A stretch of DNA of 64,000 nt from contig JBJMLA010000100.1 in assembly GCA_045805505.1 (NCBI GenBank), positions 1-64,000 of the forward strand, written 5' to 3'. The stretch comes from BP-464 sp045805505 (GTDB lineage Bacteria > Actinomycetota > Thermoleophilia > Solirubrobacterales > Solirubrobacteraceae). Below are positions 32,617 to 40,864 of this stretch, in pieces. A model generated the notes under the pieces. That model made no database searches. It saw only the letters and a program-made list of their open reading frames with translations, and was not told where the DNA came from. The position numbers and the translations under genes were made by a program. Each line of letters begins with the position of its first letter. Position 1 is the stretch's first letter.

Positions 32617-33398
32617 GCGCGATCTTCACGCGAGACGGCGACGCGTTCGTGCCGAGCGGCCATGCGCGCGGTCCCTGGGACGGCGACAGCCTGCACGGCG
32701 GCGCGCCCGCGGCGCTGATCGCCCGTGCGGTCGAACGGCTCGAGTCGCCCGGCCCGATGCTGCTGGCGCGCCTGACCATCGAGTTCCTGGGCGCGGTCCC
32801 GCTCGCCCCTCTGGAGGTCCGGGCCGAGACCGTCCGGCCCGGCCGGCGCCTGCAGCTCGCCGAGGCGTCGGTGCTCGCCGGTGGCAAGGAGGTCTGCCGC
32901 GCCCGTGCGGTGCGCCTGCGCCGCGAAGCCGTCGAGGTGCCGGCGCACACGATCCCGGGGCCGCGCCTGACGCCGCCGGACGATCTCGAGAGCTGGCAGA
33001 TGTGGACGCCCGCGCACGGCCACGACGAGGGCTTTGCCCAGACCGCCATGGAGCTGCGCTTCGCCTCCGGGCACTTCGACGTGCGCGGGCCGACCACCGC
33101 CTGGTTCCGGCTGACGATGCCGCTCGTCGAGGGCGAGGAGCCGACACCCGTCCAGCGCGCCGCGGCGGCTGCCGACTTCGGCAACGGCGTGGCCGCCGAG
33201 CTGACCTTCGAGCAGCACCTTTTCGTGAACACCGACCTCACGATGCACCTGTCCCGCGAGCCCGCCGGCGAGTGGATCGCGGTGGAGGCGGTGACCGAGC
33301 ACGGGCCCGAGGGCACCGCGCTGGCGTCATCGACGCTGCACGACGAGCGCGGGCCGATCGGCCGCGCCGCACAGTCGCTGTTCGTGGCGGCGCGATAA
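32613..33398 (+). CDS. Acyl-CoA thioesterase-like protein (double hotdog)
   Basis: A 261-residue protein with two hotdog-like halves. DSLHGGAPAALIARAVERL is the first hotdog helix; the second half has AAAADFGNGVAAELTFEQHL and ASSTLHDERGPIGRAAQSLF. It resembles TesB/acyl-CoA thioesterase II-like proteins of actinobacteria. The substrate is unknown. It sits inside the pdxH operon, joined by a 4-base overlap to the DUF3052 gene. Confidence 0.8.
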   Translation: MSAIFTRDGDAFVPSGHARGPWDGDSLHGGAPAALIARAVERLESPGPMLLARLTIEFLGAVPLAPLEVRAETVRPGRRLQLAEASVLAGGKEVCRARAVRLRREAVEVPAHTIPGPRLTPPDDLESWQMWTPAHGHDEGFAQTAMELRFASGHFDVRGPTTAWFRLTMPLVEGEEPTPVQRAAAAADFGNGVAAELTFEQHLFVNTDLTMHLSREPAGEWIAVEAVTEHGPEGTALASSTLHDERGPIGRAAQSLFVAAR

Positions 33399-33401
33399 TC
33401 C

Positions 33402-33992
33402 GTGGCCGTGGATCCGTTCAGCGTCCTGGGCATAGACAGCGGCGTCTCCGAGGCCGACCTCACCGCCGCCTATCGGGCGCTGGCCAAGCGCTGGCATCCC
33501 GACAGCGGCGCGGGCGACCCGACCCGGATGGGCGAGATCAACGAGGCCTACCGGCTCGCACGCGACGAGCTGCGCCGGGCAGCGCGCCGGCACGGCCGCG
33601 GCGAGCCCGTCGTGCGTCGCCGCACACCGCCCGGTTCGTGGCTGCCCGACTCCCTGCGCAAGGCCCTGGGCTGGGAGCTGCTGTCGGCGCTGGGCGAGAA
33701 CGAGCAGGTCCGCCTCGTCGCGCAGGCCGGCCGCAGCGGCGCCGGACCCGCCAAGCTCGCGCTGACCGACCGCCGCCTGCTGTGGGTCGCCGAGGACGCC
33801 GTCACCGCACGGGTCGACTGGGTGCGCTTCGGCATCGTCGCGGGCGTCGAGCAGCGGCGCACGCGGCTGGGTCGCCGGACGATGCTGCGGCTGCGCACGA
33901 GCACCGGCCGGCGCGTCTCGTTCGGCGATCTGCGCCCCGAGGCCGCCGAGGCGATCGTCGCCGGCCTGCAGCGCAGCGGGGTGGCGGCATGA
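33402..33992 (+). CDS. J-domain protein with C-terminal PH-like domain
   Basis: A 196-residue protein. Residues 1-60 form a DnaJ J-domain with the HPD motif (AKRWHPDSGAGDP) that would stimulate a DnaK ATPase. After a basic Arg-rich linker, residues ~100-196 look like a bacterial PH-type domain (LALTDRRLLWVAEDAVTARV, DWVRFGIVAGVEQRR). There is no zinc-finger or substrate-binding domain of standard DnaJ. The combination suggests local recruitment of DnaK; the site is unknown. Confidence 0.8.
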   Translation: MAVDPFSVLGIDSGVSEADLTAAYRALAKRWHPDSGAGDPTRMGEINEAYRLARDELRRAARRHGRGEPVVRRRTPPGSWLPDSLRKALGWELLSALGENEQVRLVAQAGRSGAGPAKLALTDRRLLWVAEDAVTARVDWVRFGIVAGVEQRRTRLGRRTMLRLRTSTGRRVSFGDLRPEAAEAIVAGLQRSGVAA

Positions 33993-34651
33993 GCAGCGAG
34001 GACTCCTTCGTCCCCGAGCAGCTCGCCGCCATGCGGCGCTCCTACGTCGCTGGCGGCCTCGCCGAGGCCGACCTGGCGCCGACCTGGCTCGAGCAGCTGC
34101 TCGTATGGATCGCCGAGGCGGCCCGGCACGAGGTTCTCGAGCCCAACGCGATGATCGTCGCGACCGCCGGCGCCGACGGCACGCCCAGCGCCCGCACGGT
34201 GCTGCTGAAGAACCTCGACGAGCGAGGCCTGGTGTTCTTCACCAACTACGACTCGCGCAAGGGCCGTCAGCTGACCGAGAACCCGCGCGCGGCGGTCCTG
34301 TTCCCGTGGCATCAGCTCCAGCGCCAGGTCCACGTGGAGGGCGCCGTCGAGCGGCTGGGCGCCACGGACGCCGACGCCTACTGGGCGTCACGGCCGCGCG
34401 GCTCGCAGATCGGCGCGCTGGCCAGCCCGCAGTCCCAGGTCGTCGGCTCGCGCCGGGAGCTCGAGGACGCGGCGGGGGAGCTCACGTCGCGTTATGACAA
34501 CCAGGACGTGCCGCGGCCCGAGCACTGGGGAGGCTTCCGCGTGGTTCCCGAGCGCGTCGAGTTCTGGCAGGGCCGCCTGGACCGCCTGCACGACCGGCTG
34601 CGCTTCCGGCGCGACGGCGAGCGCTGGGTCGTCGAGCGCCTCGCACCCTGA
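33989..34651 (+). CDS. pdxH: Pyridoxamine 5'-phosphate oxidase
   Basis: A 220-residue FMN enzyme forming pyridoxal 5'-phosphate. Signatures: PNAMIVATAGADGTPSARTV, FFTNYDSRKGRQL, ENPRAAVLFPWHQLQRQV, the SRPRGSQIGALASPQSQ motif, and the C-terminal FWQGRLDRLHDRLRF with the conserved Arg and His. Length is normal. It is the last gene of the operon, overlapping the J-domain gene by four bases. Confidence 0.96.
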   Translation: MSSEDSFVPEQLAAMRRSYVAGGLAEADLAPTWLEQLLVWIAEAARHEVLEPNAMIVATAGADGTPSARTVLLKNLDERGLVFFTNYDSRKGRQLTENPRAAVLFPWHQLQRQVHVEGAVERLGATDADAYWASRPRGSQIGALASPQSQVVGSRRELEDAAGELTSRYDNQDVPRPEHWGGFRVVPERVEFWQGRLDRLHDRLRFRRDGERWVVERLAP

Positions 34652-34658
34652 GCGCCGG

Positions 34659-35318
34659 TCAGCCCGGTGCGGCAGAACTGCGGCGCAGCGAGCCCGGCTC
34701 CGGTGGCTCGTCGCCGTCGCCGAGCAGCTCGTCGACGATCCGCTGGCACTGGGCGATCGCCTGGTTGAGCGAGCGCCGCGCGTCCTCGGGGTCGGTGGCC
34801 ATCCGGTACCGCGCCAGGACGAGGCTCTGCATCACGTTGTCGTTGAGGTCCATGGCCCGGCGCCGGTGTATCTCCGCGGCCGCCAGGGCCACGTCGGCCT
34901 CGCGGGCGTGGACCTCGTCGGTGACGTCCTCGCAGACGCCGATCATCCGCAGCGGCTTCCCGTCGTCGGTCATGACCATCTCGCCGCGCGTGCGCATGAG
35001 GAACTCGCCGCCGTCGGGCCGGACGATGCGCTTGACGTCCTCGAACGGCTCATGCGTGGCGAAGCAGCGCTGGTTGCGCTCGTCGACCGATGCGCGATCG
35101 TCAGGATGCACGCGGCCCAGGAACGCCTCGTAGGAGACCTCGATGGCGCCGGGCTCGTAGCCGTAGATGCGATAGAGCTCATCCGACCACGTGACGAGAT
35201 TCGTGCCGAGATCCCATTCCCAGCTGCCGATCCGGGCCAGCTGCTGCGCGTCGGCCAGCAGGCGCCGGCTGAGCTCGAGCTCGGCTTCGAGCTGGGCGGT
35301 GCGGTTCTCCGGCTCCAC
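34659..35318 (-). CDS. PAS-domain protein with degenerate histidine-kinase dimerisation helix
   Basis: A 219-residue soluble protein: a short coiled coil, a PAS domain (~25-140; IGSWEWDLGTNLVTWSDELY, HPDDRASVDE, GVCEDVTDEV), then a helix HRRRAMDLNDNVMQSLVLA. This resembles the HisKA_3 helix of NarX-like kinases, where the motif is L-H-D; here Asn replaces the phospho-acceptor His, and no ATPase domain follows. It may act as a sensor and partner of another protein. GTG 35318 is supported by TAGCGT seven bases upstream. Confidence 0.8.
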   Translation of the reverse strand: MEPENRTAQLEAELELSRRLLADAQQLARIGSWEWDLGTNLVTWSDELYRIYGYEPGAIEVSYEAFLGRVHPDDRASVDERNQRCFATHEPFEDVKRIVRPDGGEFLMRTRGEMVMTDDGKPLRMIGVCEDVTDEVHAREADVALAAAEIHRRRAMDLNDNVMQSLVLARYRMATDPEDARRSLNQAIAQCQRIVDELLGDGDEPPEPGSLRRSSAAPG

Positions 35319-35325
35319 GGGCGCG

Positions 35326-35331
35326 ACGCTA
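35326..35331 (-). promoter_or_regulatory. Candidate -10 hexamer TAGCGT for the PAS gene
   Basis: TAGCGT on the minus strand ends seven bases before GTG 35318; no Shine-Dalgarno site is present. Confidence 0.5.
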
Positions 35332-35348
35332 TCAGCGACCGGGGCCGG

Positions 35349-35843
35349 TCACAGTGCCCGGATGACCGCCGCTGGGACGCCCGCCACGAGCGCGCGCGGC
35401 GCGACGTCCTTGGTGACCACGGCGCCGGCGGCCACGACGGCGTCCTCGCCGATCGTGACGCCCTGCAGCACCGTGGCGCCGGCGGCGATCCACGCACCGC
35501 GGCCGATGCGGATCGGAGCGCTCGTGATCTCGGATCGGCGCGTCTCGGGATCGAGCGGATGTCCCGCGCTGATCAGCTGCACGTTCGGCGAGATCATCAC
35601 GTCGTCGCCGATGTCGATGCCGCCGATGTCGAGCGCCGTGCAGCCGTGGTTGACGAAGACGTTGCGGCCGAAGCGCAGGTTGCGTCCGGTGCCGGTGTGG
35701 AACGGCGGGATCACGCGCACCGACGCGTCGATCTCCTGGCCGGTCAGCTCGCCGAGCAGCGCGCGCATCGCGTCGAAATCGCCCGGCGCCAGTGCGTTGA
35801 TCCGCCCGATGATCTCCCAGGCCCGCTGGATATCGGCATACAT
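35349..35843 (-). CDS. Left-handed beta-helix acetyltransferase (maltose/galactoside O-acetyltransferase-like)
   Basis: A 164-residue hexapeptide-repeat transferase. The repeats run from ~60 to 155 (IGDDVMISPNVQLISAGHPL, IRIGRGAWIAAGATVLQGVT, IGEDAVVAAGAVVTKDV), and the catalytic His is in ISAGHPLD. The end AGVPAAVIRAL matches the NodL/LacA/Maa group, which acetylates sugars with acetyl-CoA. The acceptor is unknown. It is upstream of the PAS gene on the same strand with 30 bases between. Confidence 0.88.
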   Translation of the reverse strand: MYADIQRAWEIIGRINALAPGDFDAMRALLGELTGQEIDASVRVIPPFHTGTGRNLRFGRNVFVNHGCTALDIGGIDIGDDVMISPNVQLISAGHPLDPETRRSEITSAPIRIGRGAWIAAGATVLQGVTIGEDAVVAAGAVVTKDVAPRALVAGVPAAVIRAL

Positions 35844-35899
35844 CGCGGGCGATCCTGGCGATCCCGGCGGATGGTCTCCCTTCGTGAAGGTGTCATAAG

Positions 35900-36544
35900 A
35901 TGGGTTATCGAGCGTTCAAGCGCGAGGATCTGATCGAGGAGGTCGTCCCGCTCCTCGACGGCCGGGAGCTCCTCCTCCTGCGCCCCCGCGACACCGAGGA
36001 GCTGCTCGACGAGGCGGTGTTCGAGGACCGCGACGAGTTCATCCCGTACTGGGCCGACCTGTGGCCCAGCGCGATCCTGCTGGCGCGCACGCTGGCCGGG
36101 CGCTCGCTGCGCGGCGCCCGCGTGCTGGAGCTCGGCTGCGGTCTCGGGCTGCCGAGCCTGGCCGCCGCCCAGGCCGGCGGCCGCGTCCTGGCCACCGACT
36201 GGGCGCCCGACGCGCTGGAGGCCGTCGAGCTCAACGCCGCGCACAACGAGGTCGCCGTCGAGACCCTCGTCAGCGACTGGCGCGCGCCCGGCGAGCTCCT
36301 GGCTCGCGGCCCGTTCGATCTCGTCATCGCGGCCGATGTGCTCTACGAACGGCGCAATGTGACGCCTCTCACAGAGCTGATCGAACGCCTCGACACCGTG
36401 GTCTGGCTCGCCGATCCGGGGCGTCCACCGGCCGCCGAGATGACCGGAAACCTAGAGCTGGCGGGCTGGGACGTCTCCACCCTGGCGGCGACGGACAGCC
36501 CCCGGGTCACCGTTCGACGCCTCGAACCTGGACGAATGTCGTAG
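35900..36544 (+). CDS. SAM-dependent methyltransferase (methyltransferase-16-like)
   Basis: A 214-residue methyltransferase. Motif I is ARVLELGCGLGLPSLAAAQA (~75-95), followed by LATDWAPDALEAVELN with the ribose-binding Asp. The pre-motif YWADLWPSAILLAR and FDLVIAADVLYERRN are typical of the methyltransferase-16/nicotinamide N-methyltransferase-like group, which often modify protein side chains. The substrate is not known. It is divergent from the acetyltransferase gene across 56 bases. Confidence 0.85.
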   Translation: MGYRAFKREDLIEEVVPLLDGRELLLLRPRDTEELLDEAVFEDRDEFIPYWADLWPSAILLARTLAGRSLRGARVLELGCGLGLPSLAAAQAGGRVLATDWAPDALEAVELNAAHNEVAVETLVSDWRAPGELLARGPFDLVIAADVLYERRNVTPLTELIERLDTVVWLADPGRPPAAEMTGNLELAGWDVSTLAATDSPRVTVRRLEPGRMS

Positions 36545-36600
36545 GCCGTCACACCGTTTTATTGCAGCAATCTCAGGCAAAGCGTGTTCGTTGTAGAGAC

Positions 36601-36951
36601 ATGCGCCGCGATACGACCCACAGCTCCCCCCATCGCCGTCCCGCCCGTTTCGAGGTTCCCGACCTGCACCTCTGCCGGGAGTGCGAGCGTCCGTTCGTCG
36701 TGCCCGCGAGCGTGCTCGACGTCGTCGGCCACGACGAGTACCTGATGGAGCTGCGCTGCAACAACTGCGGCCTCGTGGTCGTCTCGACCCATGGCGAAGA
36801 GGTCCTCGAGGCGCTCGACCGCGAGCTCGACCGCCAGCACGCCGACATGGAGGCCGCGCTGGAGCTGTGGCTCGTCACGCGCCAGATCGAGGAGATCGAC
36901 GCGTTCGCCGCGGCGCTGCACGCCGGGCACATCCTCCCCGAGGACTTCTAG
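36601..36951 (+). CDS. Zinc-ribbon protein ending ILPEDF, paralogue 1
   Basis: A 116-residue protein with two CxxC knuckles (LCRECERPFVVP; LRCNNCGLVVV) separated by ~27 residues, then a charged helical region (EALDRELDRQHADMEAALEL) and the end HAGHILPEDF. The last 95 residues align without gaps with the protein at 38960-39361, keeping all four Cys and the ILPEDF terminus. Probably a zinc-binding protein with a helical partner-binding tail; function is unknown. The upstream 56 bases are unusually A/T-rich for the window. Confidence 0.72.
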   Translation: MRRDTTHSSPHRRPARFEVPDLHLCRECERPFVVPASVLDVVGHDEYLMELRCNNCGLVVVSTHGEEVLEALDRELDRQHADMEAALELWLVTRQIEEIDAFAAALHAGHILPEDF

Positions 36952-36961
36952 GCCGGTTTTC

Positions 36962-36967
36962 TAGGCT
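36962..36967 (+). promoter_or_regulatory. Candidate -10 hexamer TAGGCT for the transglycosylase-like gene
   Basis: TAGGCT ends six bases before GTG 36974 in the 22-base gap after the zinc-ribbon gene. Confidence 0.5.
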
Positions 36968-36973
36968 GGAGGC

Positions 36974-37843
36974 GTGCTCGTCGCGTCCCCCAGCCGCCGG
37001 CCGCTGGCCGTCGCCGCCGCCTGCGTGGCCGCGGGCCTGGCGGTACTGGTCTTCGCGCTCGCCAGCACGCGGGCGCCGCTCGCCGATTCCGAGCGCGCGG
37101 CGGCCCTGGTCCCGGCGCCCGCCGTGGTCAAGACGGCCGTCACTCCTGCCCCAGCCCCCGCGACGACCGGCGTCGCCGGCGATCCGCTGGCCGACATGCG
37201 CGCGCAGTGGCGCCGCAAGCTCGTCGCCAACGAGCACGCGCACGTGCCCGCCGCCTGGGTCTCCGGCTTCTACCCGCTCTACGAGCGCGCCCAGAACGCG
37301 TTCGGCGTCACCTGGCTGCTGATCGCCTCGGTCCACCTGCAGGAGACGGCGTTCTCCACCGCGCCGGGCACCTACCACGGGCTGAACTTCGCGGGTTGCT
37401 GCGCCGGCCCGATGCAGTTCAACGTGACGAACGGGGCGGGCGGGGTCGGATCCACCTGGGAGCGCTACCGGGGCTCCTACCGGCGCGCCGCGCGGCCCGC
37501 CAGCTACCCCAACCCCACCGCCGCGCACCCCTCGGTCTACGACGACTTCGATGCGATCATGGCCGCCGCCAACCTCCTGCGCGACAACGGCGCCCGCGTC
37601 ACGCTCGACGGCACCGCCTGGCAGGCCGCCTACGACTACTACGGCCACGACGCCAACGGCGTGGGCTACGCCGACGAGGTCCTGGCCCGCGCGATCGGCT
37701 GGTCCCAGCACGGCTTCGCCATCAACCGAGAGGTCGATCCCGGTCTGCGCGCCGCGGTCGACGCCGCCTGGGGCGCGCCCGCCCGCGCCGCCCTGGTTCC
37801 CGATGAGCCGCCGGCGCCGCGCAAGAAGCACAAGCAGGGCTGA
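36974..37843 (+). CDS. Exported lytic-transglycosylase-like protein
   Basis: A 289-residue protein with an N-terminal signal/anchor (VAAACVAAGLAVLVFALAS), an Ala/Pro linker and a lysozyme-like domain (~75-240). LLIASVHLQETAFST offers the catalytic Glu, and CCAGPMQFNVTN and WQAAYDYYGHDANGVGYADE follow the usual order of soluble lytic transglycosylases. It would cleave peptidoglycan glycan strands outside the membrane. The end is basic (RKKHKQG). Its last 41 bases overlap the next gene. Confidence 0.78.
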   Translation: MLVASPSRRPLAVAAACVAAGLAVLVFALASTRAPLADSERAAALVPAPAVVKTAVTPAPAPATTGVAGDPLADMRAQWRRKLVANEHAHVPAAWVSGFYPLYERAQNAFGVTWLLIASVHLQETAFSTAPGTYHGLNFAGCCAGPMQFNVTNGAGGVGSTWERYRGSYRRAARPASYPNPTAAHPSVYDDFDAIMAAANLLRDNGARVTLDGTAWQAAYDYYGHDANGVGYADEVLARAIGWSQHGFAINREVDPGLRAAVDAAWGAPARAALVPDEPPAPRKKHKQG

Positions 37844-38672
37844 GCGCGCCGCGGCGGCGACCGCCTCCGCGGGGGTCGCGGCGCTCGTGGCCCGCGCGGC
37901 GTGGTTCGAGCCCCGGCGACTGGTCACGCGCGAGCACGAGCTGGCCCTGCCGGGCTGGCCCGCGGCGCTCGACGGCCTGCGCCTGGCCCTGCTCTCGGAC
38001 CTCCACGCGGGCGGTCCGCAGGTCGATCAGGCCGCGGTGCGGCGCGTCGTCGAGCGCATGAACGGCCTGCGGCCCGATCTCGTTGCGATGCTCGGCGACG
38101 CCGTCGATCGCAAGGTCCACGGCGGCGGGTTCGTCGCCCCCGACGCGGTGGGCCGGGAGCTGGCCGCGCTGCGGGCGCCGCTCGGTGCCGTCGCAGTGCT
38201 AGGCAACCACGACTGGAGCAACGACGGGCGCGGGGTCCTGCGGGCGCTGCGCGAGGCCGGGCTGACCGTCCTGGAGAACGAGACGACCGAGCGCACGTGG
38301 CGCGGCACGCGGTTCTGCGTCGCCGGTCTGGCCGATGCCACGAGTCGGCGCCCCGACGTCTACGCGACCCTGCGCGACGTGCCGGTAGAGCAGCCGCTGC
38401 TGGTCCTCAGCCACAACCCCGACGCGTTCCGCCAGGTGCCGGCCCGGGCCAGCCTGACGGTCTCGGGCCACACCCACGGCGGGCAGATCGACATCCCGCT
38501 GCTGCGGCGCCTGGTCATCCCGTCGGACTACGGAGACCGCTACGCCCGCGGTCATGTCGTCGAGGACGGCCGCCATCTGTTCGTGACCAGCGGCATCGGG
38601 ACGAGCCGCTGGCCGATCCGGCTGCGGCGCCCGCCGGAGGTCGTCATGCTGACTCTGCGAGCGGGCTCCTAG
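37803..38672 (+). CDS. Metallophosphoesterase
   Basis: A 289-residue calcineurin-like phosphoesterase. All metal motifs are visible: LSDLHAGG, GDAVDR, GNHDW, SHNPD and GHTHGGQ. The N-terminal ~30 residues are basic and then hydrophobic (ATASAGVAALVARAAWF), suggesting a membrane anchor. It resembles YkuE/YaeI-type enzymes that act on lipids such as UDP-diacylglucosamine. The start ATG 37803 lies inside the transglycosylase gene, so the two are probably translated together. Confidence 0.88.
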   Translation: MSRRRRARSTSRAERAAAATASAGVAALVARAAWFEPRRLVTREHELALPGWPAALDGLRLALLSDLHAGGPQVDQAAVRRVVERMNGLRPDLVAMLGDAVDRKVHGGGFVAPDAVGRELAALRAPLGAVAVLGNHDWSNDGRGVLRALREAGLTVLENETTERTWRGTRFCVAGLADATSRRPDVYATLRDVPVEQPLLVLSHNPDAFRQVPARASLTVSGHTHGGQIDIPLLRRLVIPSDYGDRYARGHVVEDGRHLFVTSGIGTSRWPIRLRRPPEVVMLTLRAGS

Positions 38673-38848
38673 GCGCCGCCGACGCCCCGGATGACGGTTC
38701 CGCGGCCCTCGCACTCCGGGCACGTGGCGCCGTCGACGGTGCCCGAGCCGCCGCACTTCGGGCAGACGTCCTCCCCCGCGCCTTCGGTGCCGGGCGGCGC
38801 CTCGTCGCCCGGAGCCATCTCGTCGTAGCCCTTGTCGTCGTCGGTCAT
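38669..38848 (-). CDS. Small DnaJ-type zinc-finger protein (59 residues)
   Basis: An acidic N-terminal half (TDDDKGYDEMAPGDEA) precedes two CxxCxGxG-like knuckles, CPKCGGSGT and CPECEGRGT, as in the zinc-finger domain of DnaJ. It is too short to be DnaJ itself. It may be a small zinc-binding helper, but the role is unknown. It shares CTAG with the end of the metallophosphoesterase gene. Confidence 0.65.
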   Translation of the reverse strand: MTDDDKGYDEMAPGDEAPPGTEGAGEDVCPKCGGSGTVDGATCPECEGRGTVIRGVGGA

Positions 38849-38959
38849 GTTCGCTGGCCTACCCGACATCCGTCCACAACCGACCAACGAACTCATGCAT
38901 ACGCGCGTCCTACCTCGCACAGCCCCGGTTCTGCCCGTCCGAGCCGAGACTGCCGCCCT

Positions 38960-39361
38960 ATGGCCGCCCGCCCCGCACATCTCTCCCCCGCACACGAGGT
39001 CGACGCCCTGCTCGCCAACGAGCTCCTGGGCAGCGCCGCGGGCCGCGTCTCCCCTGTTCAGGATCCGCCCGGCCTGCATCTGTGCCCGGCCTGCGACAAG
39101 CCGTTCGTGGTGCCCGGCGAGGTCCACGAGGTCATCGGCAACGACCGCGTCAAGCTCGACCTGGACTGCACCAACTGCGGCTGGAGCGAGCTCGCGGTGC
39201 ACAGCGATCAGGAGCTCACCGCGCTCGACATGCAGCTCGACCGCTCCTTCGCCGATCTTCTCTGGACCCTCGAGGTCGTGTGGACGGCCAACGAGGAAGC
39301 CGCCATCGGCCGCTTCCGCGCCTCACTCGACGCCGGTCTGATCCTGCCCGAGGACTTCTAG
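38960..39361 (+). CDS. Zinc-ribbon protein ending ILPEDF, paralogue 2
   Basis: A 133-residue protein with the same plan as 36601-36951: LCPACDKPFVVP, a 27-residue spacer, DCTNCGWSEL, a helical part (TALDMQLDRSFADLLWTLEV) and DAGLILPEDF at the very end. It has an extra ~37-residue N-terminal arm (AHEVDALLANELLGSAAG). The two copies flank the transglycosylase and phosphoesterase genes. It ends on the CTAG shared with the cupredoxin gene. Confidence 0.72.
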   Translation: MAARPAHLSPAHEVDALLANELLGSAAGRVSPVQDPPGLHLCPACDKPFVVPGEVHEVIGNDRVKLDLDCTNCGWSELAVHSDQELTALDMQLDRSFADLLWTLEVVWTANEEAAIGRFRASLDAGLILPEDF

Positions 39362-40824
39362 GACGCCTTCTTGGCGACCCGGAACGCGCCCCGCATGAAC
39401 GGGTGGACGCGGCAGAAGTAGGAGTAGGTGCCGGGCTTGAGCGTCGCCGGTGTCGTCCAGGACTCACGGTTGGCGGCAGCGGTGCCGAGGCCCGGGCCGA
39501 AGCCGAGCTGGCCCGAGTCGAAGTCGACGGGCCCGTTGGCCAGCGGATAGCCGATTCCCGCCGAGCCGTTGCAGGGCAGCTTGCACGCGGTGATCGTGTG
39601 GAAGATGCCGCCGTTCTCGGGCAGGAACGCGTCCTGGTTGGTGAACTTCAGGGTCCCGCCGGGCGGGATGACCGGCGGCCGGCCCGCCTTGCCGCCGAGC
39701 GTCAGGTCGCCCTGGCCGTAGAGGAAGTCCTGGATCGTGACCGCGGTGATGCCCGGTCCGTTGATCGTCTTGACCGGGTTCGGCAGACCGGTGAAGCGAC
39801 CGCTGTTCTCGCGGTTCTCCTTCAGCCGCCCGTGCGTGAGCGCGCCCTTCATGTTCAGCGTGGTGTCGAACGGGTCCTTGCCCTGGGTGCGGTTGTCGAT
39901 GATGGCGATCGGCGAGATCCCCATCGACTCGTACCAGGACGCCTTCGAGACGTCGTAGACGGCGTGCAGCTTGACGACGTCGCCCGGCTGCAGCGCGACG
40001 CGCCAGTCGTCGGGCGTGCCCTCCATGGCGACGTCCCACGAGACGGCGCCGGCGGGCTCCCAGTACTTGGCGTGCGAGGTGAAGATCCGCCGCGTGCGAT
40101 CGCCGCGCGTGACCGTCAGGTAGGTGCTCAGGCCTCCCGGATGCAGGTGCCCGGCGGTCGAGACGAGCGTCGTCGGCGACGTCACGGTCCACGTGTTGGC
40201 GGGCCCGACGGCCGGATCGTCCGGGACGTCGTCGGGGAAGGTCAGGCGGCCCTTCTTGCCCGTGCCGCGCTTGGCGTCGAAGACCGGGTAGGTCCGCAGG
40301 CCGGCGACGTCCATCCACTTGGTGTGGACCGCGGTCATCGTCGCGGCGGCGGGCGCCGTGTCGGGGACGAAGTCGATCGTGTACGTGATGTAGACGTCTG
40401 ACGGCGTCTGCGTCAGGTTGTGGATCATGTAGTTGATCAGCCAGCGCTGCTGCGGCAGATAGCGATAGCCGAAGCCGTCGGGCAGGTCGGTGATCGTCTT
40501 CTCCTCGCCCACCGCGAAGCGCGGCTCGCTGCCGATCAGCCAGACGCCGTGGTGCAGGTGCAGCACGGTGACGCTCGGCTTGCTGCCGTTGGCGTACTCG
40601 AGGTCGGGCTTGAAGCGCGTGATGTAGCCCGGCACGTCGGGGCGCAGCGCGCCCTGGGCGGCCGGCGCGTAGTCGATCGTGTTCTGCCCGGGCGTGACGT
40701 GCAGCGGGCCGAAGCGGTACTTGATCCGCTGGGCGCCCTGCGCGGGGCCGGCCGCCGAGGCGGGCGTCGCCAGGGCGGTGGCGAGCAGGCAGGCGAGCAG
40801 GATGCAGAGACGGGCAGGGGACAT
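39358..40824 (-). CDS. Secreted protein with C-terminal cupredoxin domain
   Basis: A 488-residue exported protein: signal peptide (LCILLACLLATALATPASA), a long beta-rich region with His-containing segments (VTVLHLHHGVWL, VSTAGHLHPGG), and a C-terminal plastocyanin-like fold (~340-485). Likely type 1 copper ligands are His in IFHTITACKL and Cys, His and Met in YFCRVHPFMRG. The His-rich first part could bind a second metal; this is inference. It may be a copper-dependent redox or carrier protein. ATG 40824 has a nearby GGAGA ribosome site. Confidence 0.75.
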   Translation of the reverse strand: MSPARLCILLACLLATALATPASAAGPAQGAQRIKYRFGPLHVTPGQNTIDYAPAAQGALRPDVPGYITRFKPDLEYANGSKPSVTVLHLHHGVWLIGSEPRFAVGEEKTITDLPDGFGYRYLPQQRWLINYMIHNLTQTPSDVYITYTIDFVPDTAPAAATMTAVHTKWMDVAGLRTYPVFDAKRGTGKKGRLTFPDDVPDDPAVGPANTWTVTSPTTLVSTAGHLHPGGLSTYLTVTRGDRTRRIFTSHAKYWEPAGAVSWDVAMEGTPDDWRVALQPGDVVKLHAVYDVSKASWYESMGISPIAIIDNRTQGKDPFDTTLNMKGALTHGRLKENRENSGRFTGLPNPVKTINGPGITAVTIQDFLYGQGDLTLGGKAGRPPVIPPGGTLKFTNQDAFLPENGGIFHTITACKLPCNGSAGIGYPLANGPVDFDSGQLGFGPGLGTAAANRESWTTPATLKPGTYSYFCRVHPFMRGAFRVAKKAS

Positions 40825-40864
40825 GGTTTCTCCATCGGCGCCGTCCCGGGCGGACTTGATCTTG

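Noticed and set aside
37901..38959. An open plus-strand frame preceding the second zinc-ribbon protein
   Set aside because: It covers the metallophosphoesterase gene in a shifted frame. The paralogue at 36601 shows the zinc-ribbon protein needs only the part from ATG 38960.
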